From Saccopteryx bilineata (taxonomy: Eukaryota; Chordata; Mammalia; Chiroptera; Emballonuridae), in contig NC_089492.1 in assembly GCF_036850765.1 (NCBI RefSeq), forward strand, positions 170,064,296 through 170,128,295: a stretch of DNA of 64,000 nt. The letters are read 5' to 3'. Both the position numbers and the translations under genes were made by a program. The notes beneath the pieces were generated by a model that did no database searches, was not told the DNA's origin, and saw only the letters and a program-made list of their open reading frames with translations. The first letter of the stretch is position 1, and every line of letters starts with the position of its first letter. Of this stretch, positions 47,460 through 59,339 are shown one piece after another.

Positions 47460-49680
47460 TAAAACGATAACATCCATGTGCATGAGCTTGTGGGCTCTGG
47501 CCTCCGGATCAAAAGGCACCTTAAAGATGAGAACTAGGCTGAGCAATGTCAGCTTATTTGAACAATGTTGATTCTTAAGAACAAAGACACTGTTCTAGAC
47601 CTACCTTTCTTACAAGCTTAATACAAACTTCCCCTAAATACTCAATAGTTAGAATTGGTTCTCCACAAGTAAAACCAGACATAACAACACAGTTCAGTTA
47701 AATTATGCAAAAATTTAAGCCTGAAGCACATGAGAAATGGCAACAAAGAAGCTGAGATTTTCATTGTCTTCACAAGTAATCTGTAATCTTTTGGAACCCA
47801 GTAGTCTTTACACTTACACATGCAAAGAAGCAGGCAGGCACTCATTTCTGCAGGTGGAATTTGTCTTGGACTATCTTCTCAGATGTTTAACCATGCTTCC
47901 TTGTGGTCTACACAGTTTTACTCTTAGCAGTTAGAAATTATGCCTTTGGATCTAATGTAACCTGCTCTAACTCTTTAACCAATTGTTAAGTTATACAGAA
48001 GCTTTATTTAAAAAGCAACTGAGCAAACTTATGCTTCATGCTTTTTTAATCACAAATGATGGGCAATAATTTACACCTCACTAACTCTGACACCAAGTAG
48101 TTCAATAATTATTTGTGAGGACCTCTGTCCATATGGTATGCTAAAGCAAAAAGTAGAGAATTGACCCCAGGCTTTTGTTATTTTCCATGAAGTGTCTAGT
48201 ATAAATAAGAATTCAGAAAGTTGTTAAATAAAACTACATTCCCAGTAGGTTATTTGTGACTTTGCCTTCTTATTAGTTTACCTAATCATTACCCATGAAG
48301 AGAGGCATTTGATTATTAATTCATGAAAAACAAACAAAAAAAGGAATTACTACTGAGGGATAGCAAATCTGGTGAGTGAGGGAATTCTCAGTTATTCTGT
48401 GTTTAATCTGTTAATCTCCATATAAGCAGATTAATATGCAGCTGGAGATGTGAAATATTGTTTGAAAATTTCAATTATCCTCTAGTTTGCTTTCCCTGTG
48501 TGGACATGATCTCAAAATGACCAAGCAAGGATCAATATAGAAGGGTATTTTCCCAATTGAACTGGGTTTTCTTGGGGCTTGTGGTATAACTTAAGCTAGC
48601 AGAAATATATTAAATATTTCTAATTATTTACCAAGAAACCAAGTAGCTATGTATATCTACATGGGAAAAAAATCTAAATTTCTGGCAAGAGTGCTTGTGG
48701 GATCATTTATTTCATTGGATACAATCATGGGCTAAAATCAAAGCTGAAGCCAGGGATATTTAACATTTTCCTGTCCCGTGGCCACAAACAAACAAACAAA
48801 CAAATAAAACTCTTTTGAACATTTTAGAATGATATTATTTCATTTAAAATTTAAGATTTTAGAATGTACTTTGCCTGATGAGAACAGCAAAGCCTGGTGA
48901 ATCAAATTCTTTTAACTTAGTTTTCATATTTTAAATGCTAGGATGACCTCTGCAGTACCTTTTGTCTGATGCTTGCACAATGCAGATGATTAATAAAGGC
49001 CTATTACAAATGATATATAAGTAGTACAATTTTAAAGGCACTTTCTTTAAAGATATTCTAACAAAATTTCACTCAAAGGGAGGATAACAAAGAATTATTA
49101 TTACTAATTTTGTTTTGTCACCGAAGCAACTGAGGCATCAAAAAATAACTTGCTAAAGGTTATACCATGAGTAAGGGAGCAGGTGAAACATGATTGCCCA
49201 TGGACTGAATCATTACATAGATACCAACTCACTCAAACATATATTTTCTGATATTCTATAAAGTATCAGAATTTAACATAACAAAGACAAAAATAATATT
49301 AAACTAGTAAAAATAAATCCTGCAAAGCAACAGTCACACTTATTTTTCTTAGATGCTACCGTCATTCTTTCTCAGGATTCTTTCATGTAAAGCAGCACCA
49401 TGTGACACACTATAGTCCTTCCTGGCACAACTTGTTTCCAGCACACCAGGTTAACTGTGTCTGCTTTATAGGACGAGACTCAGTGATCCAACTTTGTTAG
49501 ATTCAGTATGGGTAAAATCATAGAGAGATAGTGTCATAAAACAAATGTTTTTGAAGCTAAGTGATGGAAGGCTCTACTCTAAGTCAGAATAGATATTTAG
49601 TGATGCTAGATATATTCCAGAAAAGGAATCCTAATGAGACTTTTTCCTTTCTCTAAACACAAAACATGGCCTCCACTGTT
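47460..49680. other. NRSN1 5' intron, AT-rich, nothing recognised
   Basis: A short (AAAC)n run lies at about 48786-48806. No exon or named repeat is visible. Confidence 0.5.
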
Positions 49681-49689
49681 CTAACCAGA

Positions 49690-49815
49690 AAGAGCAGAAA
49701 ATGGGTTCTAATGCTAGTTCTTAGTCTGCAACTTACTGGTCATGACATCTCAGGCAAGCTCAGTAACCTCTCTGAACTTTGGTTTTTATTAATTTTAAAA
49801 TAAGATGGTTGCACC
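49690..49815 (+). repeat. MIR SINE fragment
   Basis: 'gtctgcaacttactggtcat' and 'agtaacctctctgaactttg' form a + MIR. Confidence 0.75.
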
Positions 49816-50701
49816 ACTTAACCTTTAATCCTTCTAGATATATTTGCGTAGGAGTCTTTGGCCATGAATCTATAGACGGGGTCAATTATTTTTGTTGGAT
49901 TAACAACTGGGTTTACTAATTTGCCACCTTCTCTTAAATGCTCATAGATTGATTGTTATTGTCTCAAATTTTGCTTTATTATTGTATGTAAGAAGCTTTA
50001 GTTCAAAAGAGCATATAAGCAACTACTTAGGTTAGTTACTTAGTATTAAATCGAATGCATGGTTGCTTATGGTTTGTTTAATAAGTTAACTTCAATATCG
50101 TGTATATGGCCTAAAACAGTAGTTCCTGGGAGTCTTAGAGGTTTGTTCATACATCTTCCCAAACATATAACTTGGAATTCATTCTTAGTGGAGAATGAGT
50201 ACTTGGAAGATCATGACTTTTTTTAAACACATTAAAATGAGAATTTTGCATCTACAAAATCTCAACAAAGAGTTACAATTCTCATAGAAAAGCCAGTAAC
50301 TTGTTGTCTCAATATAAAAAATGTTACAGTACTACTTAGTTGATTAACATCTCCAGTGTCATAAAGACTACATGATACATGAGGTCACATTATAAAGTCA
50401 TTCTAAGAGTTGGGTAATTATTATACAATAAACTAAGGTTAAGAAGAAGTGGAAGCTATGTCAAAGGCTTTTTAGGTTGGCCCAGCATTTACTTAATGAG
50501 AAAGTTTTAAGAGAATTATGATATTTGTATTTCAATAGCCACAGTATTAGCAACAGCAAAAACAATAATGTCAAATCTATAACAGTTGTTATGTGACAGA
50601 TACTAGAGGGCTCCCTTTATTTTAGAGAAAGCCTTGACATCCCAGGATGTGCATGAATGGGGGGCAGTGAATGAAAATATTTTCCAGTATTGTACTTAAA
50701 T

Positions 50702-50863
50702 TATTTAATTATTGCTTTGAGAGAGAGAGATCAATTCGTTGTTCCACCCATTCACTTATGCATTCATTGGTTGATTCTTGTATGTGTCCTGACCAGGCAT
50801 CGAATTCCCAACCCTGGTTTATTGGGATGAGACTCTAACTAACTGCACTATCTGGTCAAAGCC
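50702..50863 (-). mobile_element. Bat tRNA-derived SINE, short type
   Basis: Reverse copy of the 3459-3641 family, with (GA)n, 'tatgcattcattggttgatt' and 'gtcctgaccaggcatcgaat'. Imperfect duplication ccagtattgtacttaa / ccagtattgtatttaa. Confidence 0.85.
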
Positions 50864-51179
50864 TCCAGTATTGTATTTAAGTGAGTTTGTAAATATTCTT
50901 TTATAAACCATCTTGTGGAGCCTGTGCAGCCTCGCTGCCAACATGGCCACCTTGATAGAACACAGGCGACATTAGTATCTGGTTGCTTGGTCATCTCAGA
51001 GCCAGTTGTTTTCATTATTCCTGAAGGACATTCTACGTGCTGGTAAATGAGGACCCATCCATATTCTTCTTTTTATAATCTGTCTATCTCAATGGCATAT
51101 ACAATTATACATTAAAATGAATATTCAATTCTTAGCAACACAACATACCTATCATATCCCAGAGACCCATAGATGGAGA

Positions 51180-51440
51180 AATCATACCTTAACTTCCCTT
51201 CCAAAGTCTTCCAAGAGACTTTCTGCAATCAGCATATTTATCACTCTCTATCCCTTTGTCCAAGTTTGTTTGCCTTAATAGCATTTGTTACTACATGATA
51301 CTCCATTATGCATGTTCTGATAGACAAGGTACATGATAGACTGTAAGCTTCACAAGGGCAGGGACTTGGTCTCTCCTGTTTATCACTTTGACCTCAAGCA
51401 CTTTGAAACTTCTTGGCACAGAATTCTACATGGGTTGGGG
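51180..51440 (+). repeat. L2 LINE 3'-end fragment
   Basis: 'actgtaagcttcacaagggc' and 'agggacttggtctctcctgt' match the conserved L2 3' end. Confidence 0.8.
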
Positions 51441-52279
51441 TGAGTGATGGCCTGAGTGGTCCTTAATTTTTCATTCCCTTTTTTCTTCAGTGTTTTTAAA
51501 GGCCTAGTTATGTGCCAGATTTTGTGAGATAATGGTCACAAAAATGAGCAAAGAACAGTCTGCCTTCAGTAGACTTTTGGATTAGAAGGAGAAATACTCA
51601 TGAAGCAATAATTGCAAAACAACAACAAACAAACAAAAAAAGAGCACCAAAACAAGAGATTTGCAGCGGGAAGAAGCACAAGTACTGAGAAACTCTTGAA
51701 CAATTCCTCCATTTGGCAAACAAAACCATACATGTGTCATTTTGATCTCTATGTGTATTAATATATCACGATCTCAATTTCTTGGAAATTTGAATTTGTT
51801 TAACATATACAGTTACTTTTTATTTTACTTAAAAGTATTCATAGCCATTAAAACAGAAATAAATATTTATACAGCATGAAACGCTAAGCCTATCAAAGAC
51901 TTTATATCATTGTTCTTCATGGTCTCCTTGAGAGAAGACTGACAGAAAATTGAGGCATAAAAGGATGAGTGTTTTCCCATGGGCTCTGCATGTGAGTCAG
52001 CTGTGGTTCCAGGCACAGGCCCTGTTCTATTTATTGTATTTGAAATATTATTCCATTTTCATACTGCTTTGCTCTTCCATAAAATCATTCTGAGATAATT
52101 AGAATGAAGTTTCCATTAGAGCCACTTTTCCCCAGGGCCAGTGCTGCAAGGTACAGGCACATAGCTGATTTAGACCATTTATCCAGCACCAAACCAAAAG
52201 GTCAATTCATTTAAAAGACTTAGACCAGACACAGAGTTGATGCAGGAAGACATGAAAGCCTACTAAGAGCCTTTTATTT

Positions 52280-52652
52280 ATTTATTTTTTTGTATTTTTT
52301 CTGAAGCTGGAAGCGGGGAGGCAGTCAGACAGACTCCCACATGCGCCTGACCGGGATCCACTCGGCATGCCCACCAGGGGGCGATGCTCTGCCCATCTGG
52401 GGCGCCGCTCTGTTGCAACCAGAGCCATTCTAGAGCTGAGGCAGAGGCCATAGAGCCATCCTCAGTGCCTGGGCCAACTTTGCTCCAATGGAGCCTTGGC
52501 TGCGGGAGGGGAAGAGAGAAACAGAGAGGAAGAAGAGGGGGAGGGGTGGAGTAGCAGATGGGTGCTTCTCCTGTGTGCCCTGGCCGGGAATCGAACCTGG
52601 GACTCCTGCACACCAGGCCGATGTTCTACCACTGAGCCAACTGGTCAGGGCT
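52280..52652 (-). mobile_element. Bat tRNA-derived SINE, long type
   Basis: Full-length reverse copy with a (TTTA)n tail at the left. Target duplication gagccttttat lies at about 52267 and 52653. Confidence 0.92.
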
Positions 52653-53178
52653 GAGCCTTTTACTTTTAAATCAGGCATTCTGGAATTATGTAAGCATAAC
52701 CTTAAAACTTAAAAATGTGTTTCTACCAATGGATCATTTCACAGAGATTTTATTTTCCTGGAATATTGGTAGAGATTGTGGCTCTATATTGTGAGCTTTA
52801 TTATACCCTCTATGTCAGTGGATATGCAGCCACTATATAATTTTTAAAAGAAGGGTAATGATAAGCAATTACCTTATTACTTTACTCCTTCAAGATATAT
52901 ATTTTAAATAAAGGTATATAAAGTCCAAAACCAAAATGAAAAAAAGAACACATATTCTCTTTAAATCTTATTGTCTACATACAAACCACAAGGTGCTTAT
53001 AAATCAACATGAGACAAGGTTTGAGCCTTACCTTTGAAGGCCTCTTCTTCTCCTTTTTGTTATTTACTCTTTGACTTTTCTTTTTAAAGGCACATTCTTC
53101 AACCCTACTAAAAAAAAAATCAGTGCAGAATGTGATCCAGATAAAAACTTAAATTTCATAAGCCAAAATCATTTTAAT

Positions 53179-53388
53179 TATTTCTATTTATTTATTTTTA
53201 GATTTTTTTATTTATTCATTTTAGAGAGAGGAGACAGAAAGAGAGAGAGAGAGAGAGAGAAGGGAGGGAGGAGCAGAAAGCATCAACTCCCATTATGTGC
53301 CTTGACCAGGGGAGCCCGGGGTTTCGAACTGGTGACCTCAGTGTTCCAGGTTGATGCTTTTACCCACTGTGCCACCGCAGGTCAGGCT
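53179..53388 (-). mobile_element. Bat tRNA-derived SINE, 'gcagtggata' type
   Basis: Reverse copy with 'gccaccgcaggtcaggct' at its head and (GA)n inside. A 19-bp perfect duplication aagccaaaatcattttaat lies at 53160-53178 and 53389-53407, so the insertion is young. Confidence 0.93.
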
Positions 53389-54249
53389 AAGCCAAAATCA
53401 TTTTAATGTTGACAAAAACATTAACAAAAGACTTCTTGTTTAAGAGCAGAGATAGATTTTTTTTTCTACAAAAGTATAACATATATTGTAACTTTTTTAA
53501 TGGGCTCCCATGAAAGTTTATAGAAAAATAAGTCAACATAAGTGAAAAGAGCTTTATAAAATATAACATACTATACAAACACTATTCTTATTTTGATATT
53601 ATAATCCATGCAGTCAATAATACTAATTAGATTAATCCATTTGTAGTTTACAAGTTCTAAGTAAAAAGATTACTTGCTTCCTAGATAGTCCAGAATCAAT
53701 CTATTTGATGCCTGTTCCATTATATTATAAAATAAATGACTCTTACAGCCATTGTGTTTTCTGATCTATGTACATGCATTTTAGACTTATTAAGGCTCTT
53801 TGGATGATTTATTCATTAGGTTGATTTTTACTCCTATATCCATTTTCTTCCTATCATGATCATTTTACTTTCCATTTGATTAAGAAAACCAGGAGCCCAT
53901 GCAAGATTTAATTAAAAAGCCATTGCCAGTTATAGAACTATTGGTTTCCTGCATTACTTTAGTCATGTGAAATATTAATAGAATAATAAATGCAGGCATA
54001 TTTTTCAAGAGGTCATTGAGAATTCTTTCTGATGAACAGTTCCTCATCCATTTGCAGAAGAACCTCAAAGACTTGAGGTGAATAAGCCTAGCTGAAAACT
54101 GACAAACTATTTTCAGTATTTTGCAGGTTCATTGTATATGAAACCATAGCCAAACCTTCTCCAAGATTTATTTCTTTGCTCCAAAATTTTATTTTGTGGG
54201 TGTCCTGAATCTGGATAAGAAAAAGAAAACAAGCCACTATTCCCCTGTT

Positions 54250-54605
54250 CTTCTCTTCTCTTCTCTCTTCTCTTTTCTCTTCTCTTCTCTTCTCTTCTCT
54301 TCTCTTCTCTTCTCTTCTCTTCTCTTCTCTTCTCTTCTCCTCTCCCCTTCTTTCTCTTCCCTTCCCTTCCCTTCCCTTCCCTTCCCTTCCCTTCCCTTCC
54401 CTTCCCTTCCCTTCCCTTCCCTTCCCTTCCCTTCCCTTCCCTTCTCTCTTCTCTTCTCTTCTCTTCTCTTCTCTTCTCTTCTCTTCTCTTCTCTTCTCTT
54501 CTCTTCTCTTCTCTTCTCTTCTCTTCTCTTCTCTCCTCTTCTCTCCTCTTCTCTCCTCTTCTCTCCTCTTCTCTTCTCTCTTCTCCTTTGCCCTTCTCTC
54601 CTTCC
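54250..54605. repeat. Pentanucleotide polypyrimidine tract (TTCTC)n-(CCCTT)n-(TTCTC)n
   Basis: About 350 bp with hardly a purine on the + strand. A central (CCCTT)n block of 17-18 copies (about 54354-54442) is flanked on both sides by (TTCTC)n arrays, with some (TCTCC) at the right. The - strand, which is NRSN1 sense, is all purine. The 150-200-codon frames on both strands are artefacts. Confidence 0.98.
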
Positions 54606-55224
54606 CCCTCTCTCATCTGTGCCGTGTCTCTCAATTAAATATTCTTTCCTTATCTGTTGCCTGCTCCCATTTTTTTTTGTAGGACCTGACTCCACACTTG
54701 CCCTTCACCAAAGCTGGCCAGGAGCCCACAGAGCTCTCCAAGGTGCTGAAACATTTCTGCTACAAAGCCCGGAAGCAATTAAACGAACAACAGCTGTTTA
54801 ACTCTCTCTCTGTTTTCTTTGAGGTCATCAGCCTTGCTCTGACCCCCCCCCCACCCAACGCCCCTTTCGAACCGTACAAAAAGGCGGTCCTAAGATATTG
54901 AATAATATCAGTATGCTCAAAGATTTTTAGATGTGGCAACGGAGCGGCGAGGACAAGAGGGGTTATAGTCAGACTGGAAAACAAATGAAACCATCTTCCC
55001 AAACTCCAAATACACAGAATTTACTCTTACCTAATAAACAACTTTTCTTGTTTCACAGGAAAAAAAAAAACTCTTAAGCTTTCCCTGTGTATCTCCCAAA
55101 TTCTTACGTAACACAAACCACAAATCATCAAAGCATGGAGTTGGCTAACCCTTATTTGTTCATGAATTTTAATACTAAGGTTTTTTTTGTACGGATTTGT
55201 GCACATATAACGTGAATGAGTAAT

Positions 55225-55225
<1 letters not shown>

Positions 55226-55303
<78 letters not shown>

Positions 55304-55332
55304 AAGAAAGAGAGAGAGACAGAGAGAGAGAG
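55226..55332. repeat. (GT)n(GA)n compound microsatellite
   Basis: About 12 GT units pass straight into a long GA run, then GA-rich text. It ends about 90 bp from the donor of NRSN1 exon 1, inside intron 1. Confidence 0.95.
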
Positions 55333-55424
55333 GTGAGTGAGGAAAGAGGAAGGAAAGAGAAAGGGAGGATAGGGAGAACTGGAGAGACAAACCTAGTATA
55401 GATTACCGCATCCCCGGGCTTTAC

Positions 55425-55600
55425 CTGCCCCTCCGATCCCCCGACCCGTGGAGCAAGTGCAGCCAGCTAGCCGCAGATCTCTCGCTGGGGTCCCATCGCC
55501 GCGGCCGCCGCCACCGCCGCCGCTCCCGCCGCACCGAGCTCAGACTGCGTGTGACTGACAGCTGGGTGCCCCGCGTGCGCGCTCATCTGAGGCCCGCGCA
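55425..55600 (-). other. NRSN1: NRSN1 first exon, non-coding (5' limit approximate)
   Basis: On the - strand GC-rich sequence ends in 'ggaggggcag|gtaaagccc', a good donor at 55424, about 8 kb upstream of the start-codon exon and in a CpG island. The exon contains a (GGC)n run and a short uORF. The transcription start is not determined. A further small 5' exon could lie between this and 47458. Confidence 0.6.
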
Positions 55601-55770
55601 GCCGCCGCCGCTGCTGCCAAAGGGGCGGAATCCGCACTGCGCGGGCGCGCGGCGAGTGGGCGGGCCCGGAGTGGTGAGTAGGCGGGGCCCCAACGCGGCT
55701 GCCTGAGAACTTTCGTCCCTCCTGCACCTGAGCCTAGGCCTGGTTGTCCGTGGGAAGCGTCTGCCATGTG
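55430..55770. promoter_or_regulatory. NRSN1: CpG island promoter of NRSN1
   Basis: Dense CpG, with GC boxes at about 55621 (ggggcgg), 55657 (gggcggg) and 55682 (ggcgggg). No TATA box is obvious. It is the only gene-type CpG island in the window apart from the L1 5' end. Donor-like sites on the + strand at 55674 (gtgagt) and 55795 (gtaagg) would allow a divergent transcript. Confidence 0.75.
55467..55496 (-). promoter_or_regulatory. 9-codon upstream ORF in NRSN1 exon 1
   Basis: ATG with G at -3 and G at +4, reading MGPQREICG then TAG. The context is strong, so a scanning ribosome would often start here. It ends 42 bases before the exon donor. Confidence 0.45.
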
Positions 55771-56404
55771 GAAGGCTAGTCACTGCGTCCCTAGGTAAGG
55801 TCCAGGGCTGGGCCTTGGACCTTCTCTGCCTTTCTGCTTTACTCACCCTTTTCCTGTCTTGCCCAGCACAATGTCTGGCCATAGCAGGCTCATTGCACAC
55901 GTAGTTTTTAATGAATGGGGAAGGTGGACAGATGTCTGTCTGCTTCTTCCACCACCACCCCATTCGGTATGTGTAGGGGCTTCTCCCCACCCTATTGTTT
56001 GTCCTTCAGGAGACACAGGCGAGAGCTTCTCTGGCTCCCAGGCGCTGCCGAGCTGAAAGACCCTTCTCACCTCTGCCATCATTGGGCGCTCTCAGCTTCT
56101 CACCTCGCCTCTGACCCCAACCTCAAGAAGTCTCAGTGGATGAGACGGAAAACAATGAAGCACATGGATTAAATGATGATTTTCTAGAAACACACACACG
56201 GACTCACAAATGCTTGAAGACAAGAACACACTAGAAAAATACCTGTGAATATTTCAGAAAATTTGTGTGGGTGTGTGCAAGAGAGCATGCAAACACCATG
56301 ACTTTTGCTTCATGAGACTTTCTGCAGAACACTAGTAAATGACATTTAATGAAAATTATTCCTAAGTCAGTTAATATTTGCACAGCTATTCTGCACATAA
56401 GATA

Positions 56405-56615
56405 ATATTACCTAACATTTACACAGTGCTTACTGTATGCCAGGTATTGTTTTAAGAACATTACATATACATTAATTATATGCACATTAAGTCTATAAAT
56501 CCTCACATTGGCCTTAAGTGGTAAGCATTCTTTATTATCCTAGTTTTACAGATGAGAGGCCAAGGTGTAGAGAGAAGTGATTTGCACTCGTGATGATGAT
56601 GCAAGCTCACAATAA
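56405..56615 (-). repeat. MIR SINE fragment
   Basis: 'cagtgcttactgtatgccag', 'ctagttttacagatgagagg' and 'gagagaagtgatttgc' are reverse MIR landmarks. Confidence 0.85.
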
Positions 56616-56840
56616 TTTGTCTCAGGCCAGACAACTACGAATCTCCAGTGTTACCTCCTAGAGAGGATTTAGGGTGCTGTATAAGTGATAGTTTGCCTAA
56701 AACACACCAGAAACAACTATTTTTATTAACCAGTGGACAGACCAAAGCAGTTGTTGAAGACATGTTTCAAGGAGAACGAAAGACAGGAATGGCTTGTCTG
56801 TGTTCTGCTATTTACAACTCATATCCCAGTTTCAACCCTA

Positions 56841-57411
56841 CAGTAGTCCCTCCATGTCCATGGAGCATGTGGTCCAATATGCCAAAGAGTTTCCTGATAC
56901 CGTAGATAGTACTGACCCCTGTATACACTGCTTTTTTCCTATACATACATATCTGTTACAAAGTTTATAAGTTAAGATTTTTTCTAACCTTATTAAGTCG
57001 AAAATGTTTACCTTTCACTTGAAGCATTTTACAGCTTTTCTGTGGCATATTCGAATTGCCAGCATCACTATTCTTGCACTCTTAGATCATTATTAAGTAA
57101 AATAAACCTTACTTGAGCATAAGCATTGTGATATCTCAACAGCCAATGTAATAACCAAGATGTCTACTAAGTGACTAATAGGCAGGAGCATCTATAGCAT
57201 GGAGACACTAGACAAAGGGATGATTCATGTCCAGGGTGGGACAGAGTGGGACGGTGTGAGATTCTACCGTCATAAGTGAAACAGCACACAATTTAAAACT
57301 TCTGAATTGTTTATTTCTGGAATTTTCCACTAGATATTTTAAGACTTGGTTGACTGGAGGGAACTGAAACTTCAGAAACCAAAACCATGGATTGGGGTGG
57401 ATGGACTACTA
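56841..57411. mobile_element. Tigger/MARNA-like non-autonomous DNA transposon
   Basis: The left end 'cagtagtccctccatgtcca' mirrors the right end, which read on the other strand is 'tagtagtccatccacccc', and both run on to ccatgg. TA dinucleotides flank it. About 570 bp, non-coding. Family named from memory. Confidence 0.65.
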
Positions 57412-57677
57412 TAATTTTTGACACTGCTTAAGCTTGTAGATGCCATTTCTTTTTTCTCTCCTCTCAGTATTCATGAAAGTGCATCTTTTGGAAATTTTGG
57501 CATGTTGCTTGTTAACTTCTAATATTTAGTGTGGACATTTATTTATTATTAGATTATGTCATGACTGATGTGTTTTCCAGTCCTTGAAAGTCCATAAAAA
57601 TCAGCACACATACAAAAATCCAGGGATTCTGGGAGATACTTTTATCAGAGATTGGGCTTCAAGAAGGGCAGGGCTGG

Positions 57678-57859
57678 CCTGACCTGTGGTGGCGCAGTGG
57701 ATAAAGCATCGACCTGGAAATGCTGAGGTCGCTGGTTCGAAACCCTGGGCTTGCCCGGTCAAGGCACATATGGGAGTTGATGCTTCCAGCTCCTCCCCCC
57801 TTCTCTCTCTCTCTCCTCTCTAAAAAATGAATAAATAAAATTAAAAAAAAAAAAAAAAA
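57678..57859 (+). mobile_element. Bat tRNA-derived SINE, 'gcagtggata' type, well preserved
   Basis: 'cctgacctgtggtggcgcag', 'ggtcgctggttcgaaaccct', a (CT)n run and a 19-base A tail are intact. The target duplication agaagggcagggctggc is perfect. This is the cleanest copy of this family in the window. Confidence 0.95.
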
Positions 57860-57959
57860 AAGAAGGGCAGGGCTGGCTTTCTAATGTCTGTCTTGTTGGT
57901 TTCTGCTAATTGTCCTCGTCTCTTTTGACAATGCATGAAGAATCCATCATCCATTAATT

Positions 57960-58180
57960 CAGAGAGGTAGTTTAGGGCTGAAATCAGACAGACTTGGGTT
58001 TAATGCCAGCTCTGCCAATTCCTGCTATTTAACCTGGTCAGGTTCCTTCACAACCTGTCCCACGTTTTCTTCATCTACAAAAGGGTTGTGATAATTCTAC
58101 TTGATACAGTAGTCATGAGAATTAAGTGAAGTTATACCTATAAAGTACTTATTATAACAAATATTTAATAAATACTGATA
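57960..58180 (+). repeat. MIR SINE fragment
   Basis: 'agacttgggtttaatgccag', 'cttcatctacaaaagggttg' and 'catgagaattaagtgaagtt' follow MIR order. Confidence 0.85.
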
Positions 58181-58184
58181 CATA

Positions 58185-58955
58185 GTAAATAAATTAGAAC
58201 CATTATTATTATGAATAAGCTAAATGTGGGAATCTATGAAAATTTTCAGCATGGAGTCTCAAGACTTCTAAGTTTTCCAAGCACTCCACATTTGCTTCAT
58301 CTCTTCGTCTAGCTTCTATACTTCCACTCTGTGCCATCGGTGATCTCTCTGGAAGTTTCTGATGAGGAGGCACAGTAACGGCATACCTATCCAGGAGCCT
58401 GTGGCAGCACAGGTCAGCCAAATTCCACTAGCATGCCCTCCTTTGCTTCTCTCTCAATCTGAAGTCACTTGAATTAGTGAGATAAAATGAGATATGATTT
58501 ATACATCCCAAGATGCTCTTAAAATAAAAATTGTCACCATTATCTCACCTTTCACAACCCATAGCTTTTATTTGTTAGTTTTGGAAAATTAAGGAACAAA
58601 GATGATCACTTGAAACAACTAAGTTTTCATTTAGAACATATTACATGATTTCCCTGGGTGTAGTCACAGAAACGTTTACTAATGAATGTCTTAATTTATT
58701 ATTCGGTACACATTTATTGATTGTCTGTCATTAGATTACAAAAGATGAGATACAAACAGAAGCATATGGACAGTCACAGGGAAAAGGATCAGCAGAGGTT
58801 GTATATTACTGGGTTGTTTTTTGAAAGGATGCTTCGATTAGGCTTCAACCCGCCTTTGTAATCTTATACTTCGTGATTCTTCTTAAAAGTTTATTTCTTA
58901 TCATACTGAGTATATTCTGAATTGTTCAAACACAGCTTGCATATTCTTCCTTCCC
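58185..58955. other. Intergenic stretch, nothing recognised
   Basis: No frame of interest and no named repeat. Confidence 0.5.
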
Positions 58956-58959
58956 TTTA

Positions 58960-59335
58960 TTTACCTCAGTAGTTCTCTATGTGCATTCCCCCATATATGT
59001 GTATCTCTGAGCACTAGCCCCTCTTCAAGTCCTAGCACGACCACAAACTTTTCAATAAAGCCTTCTTTGAATATGCTTGATTAATTCATTGTTCTTTATT
59101 TTGAACTCCTAGAATATCTAGTCCTACCCATCTTACCTGCCACTTTATTTTATTTTCTTTTTTTGTCTTGAATTTGTGTTATTTGGGTATCTATTTGCTC
59201 TCCCCTATTAGGCTTGTAAACATCTTGAAGGAAAGACTTACCCACAATTCACTTTGTATTCTATAAATGACTAATACATCACTTTGTACAAATTAAGTAC
59301 TCATTTTTGGTTAATGAACAAATTAGTGAATGAGT
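58960..59335 (+). repeat. L2 LINE 3'-end fragment
   Basis: 'tcaataaagccttctttgaa' and 'ttaggcttgtaaacatcttg' fit the L2 3' end on +. Confidence 0.65.
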
Positions 59336-59339
59336 GATA

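Noticed and set aside
54113..54801. Long open frames on both strands (up to 201 codons)
   Set aside because: They are made of the pentanucleotide tract (SLLFSS and REEKRR repeats), with no start context or domain.
55583..55990. 135-codon - strand frame across the CpG island
   Set aside because: High GC lowers stop frequency, the frame spans the promoter upstream of the predicted exon, and no domain is seen.
57678..57760. tRNA gene
   Set aside because: The tRNA-like head belongs to a SINE with a (CT)n body, A tail and target duplication; no full cloverleaf gene is present.
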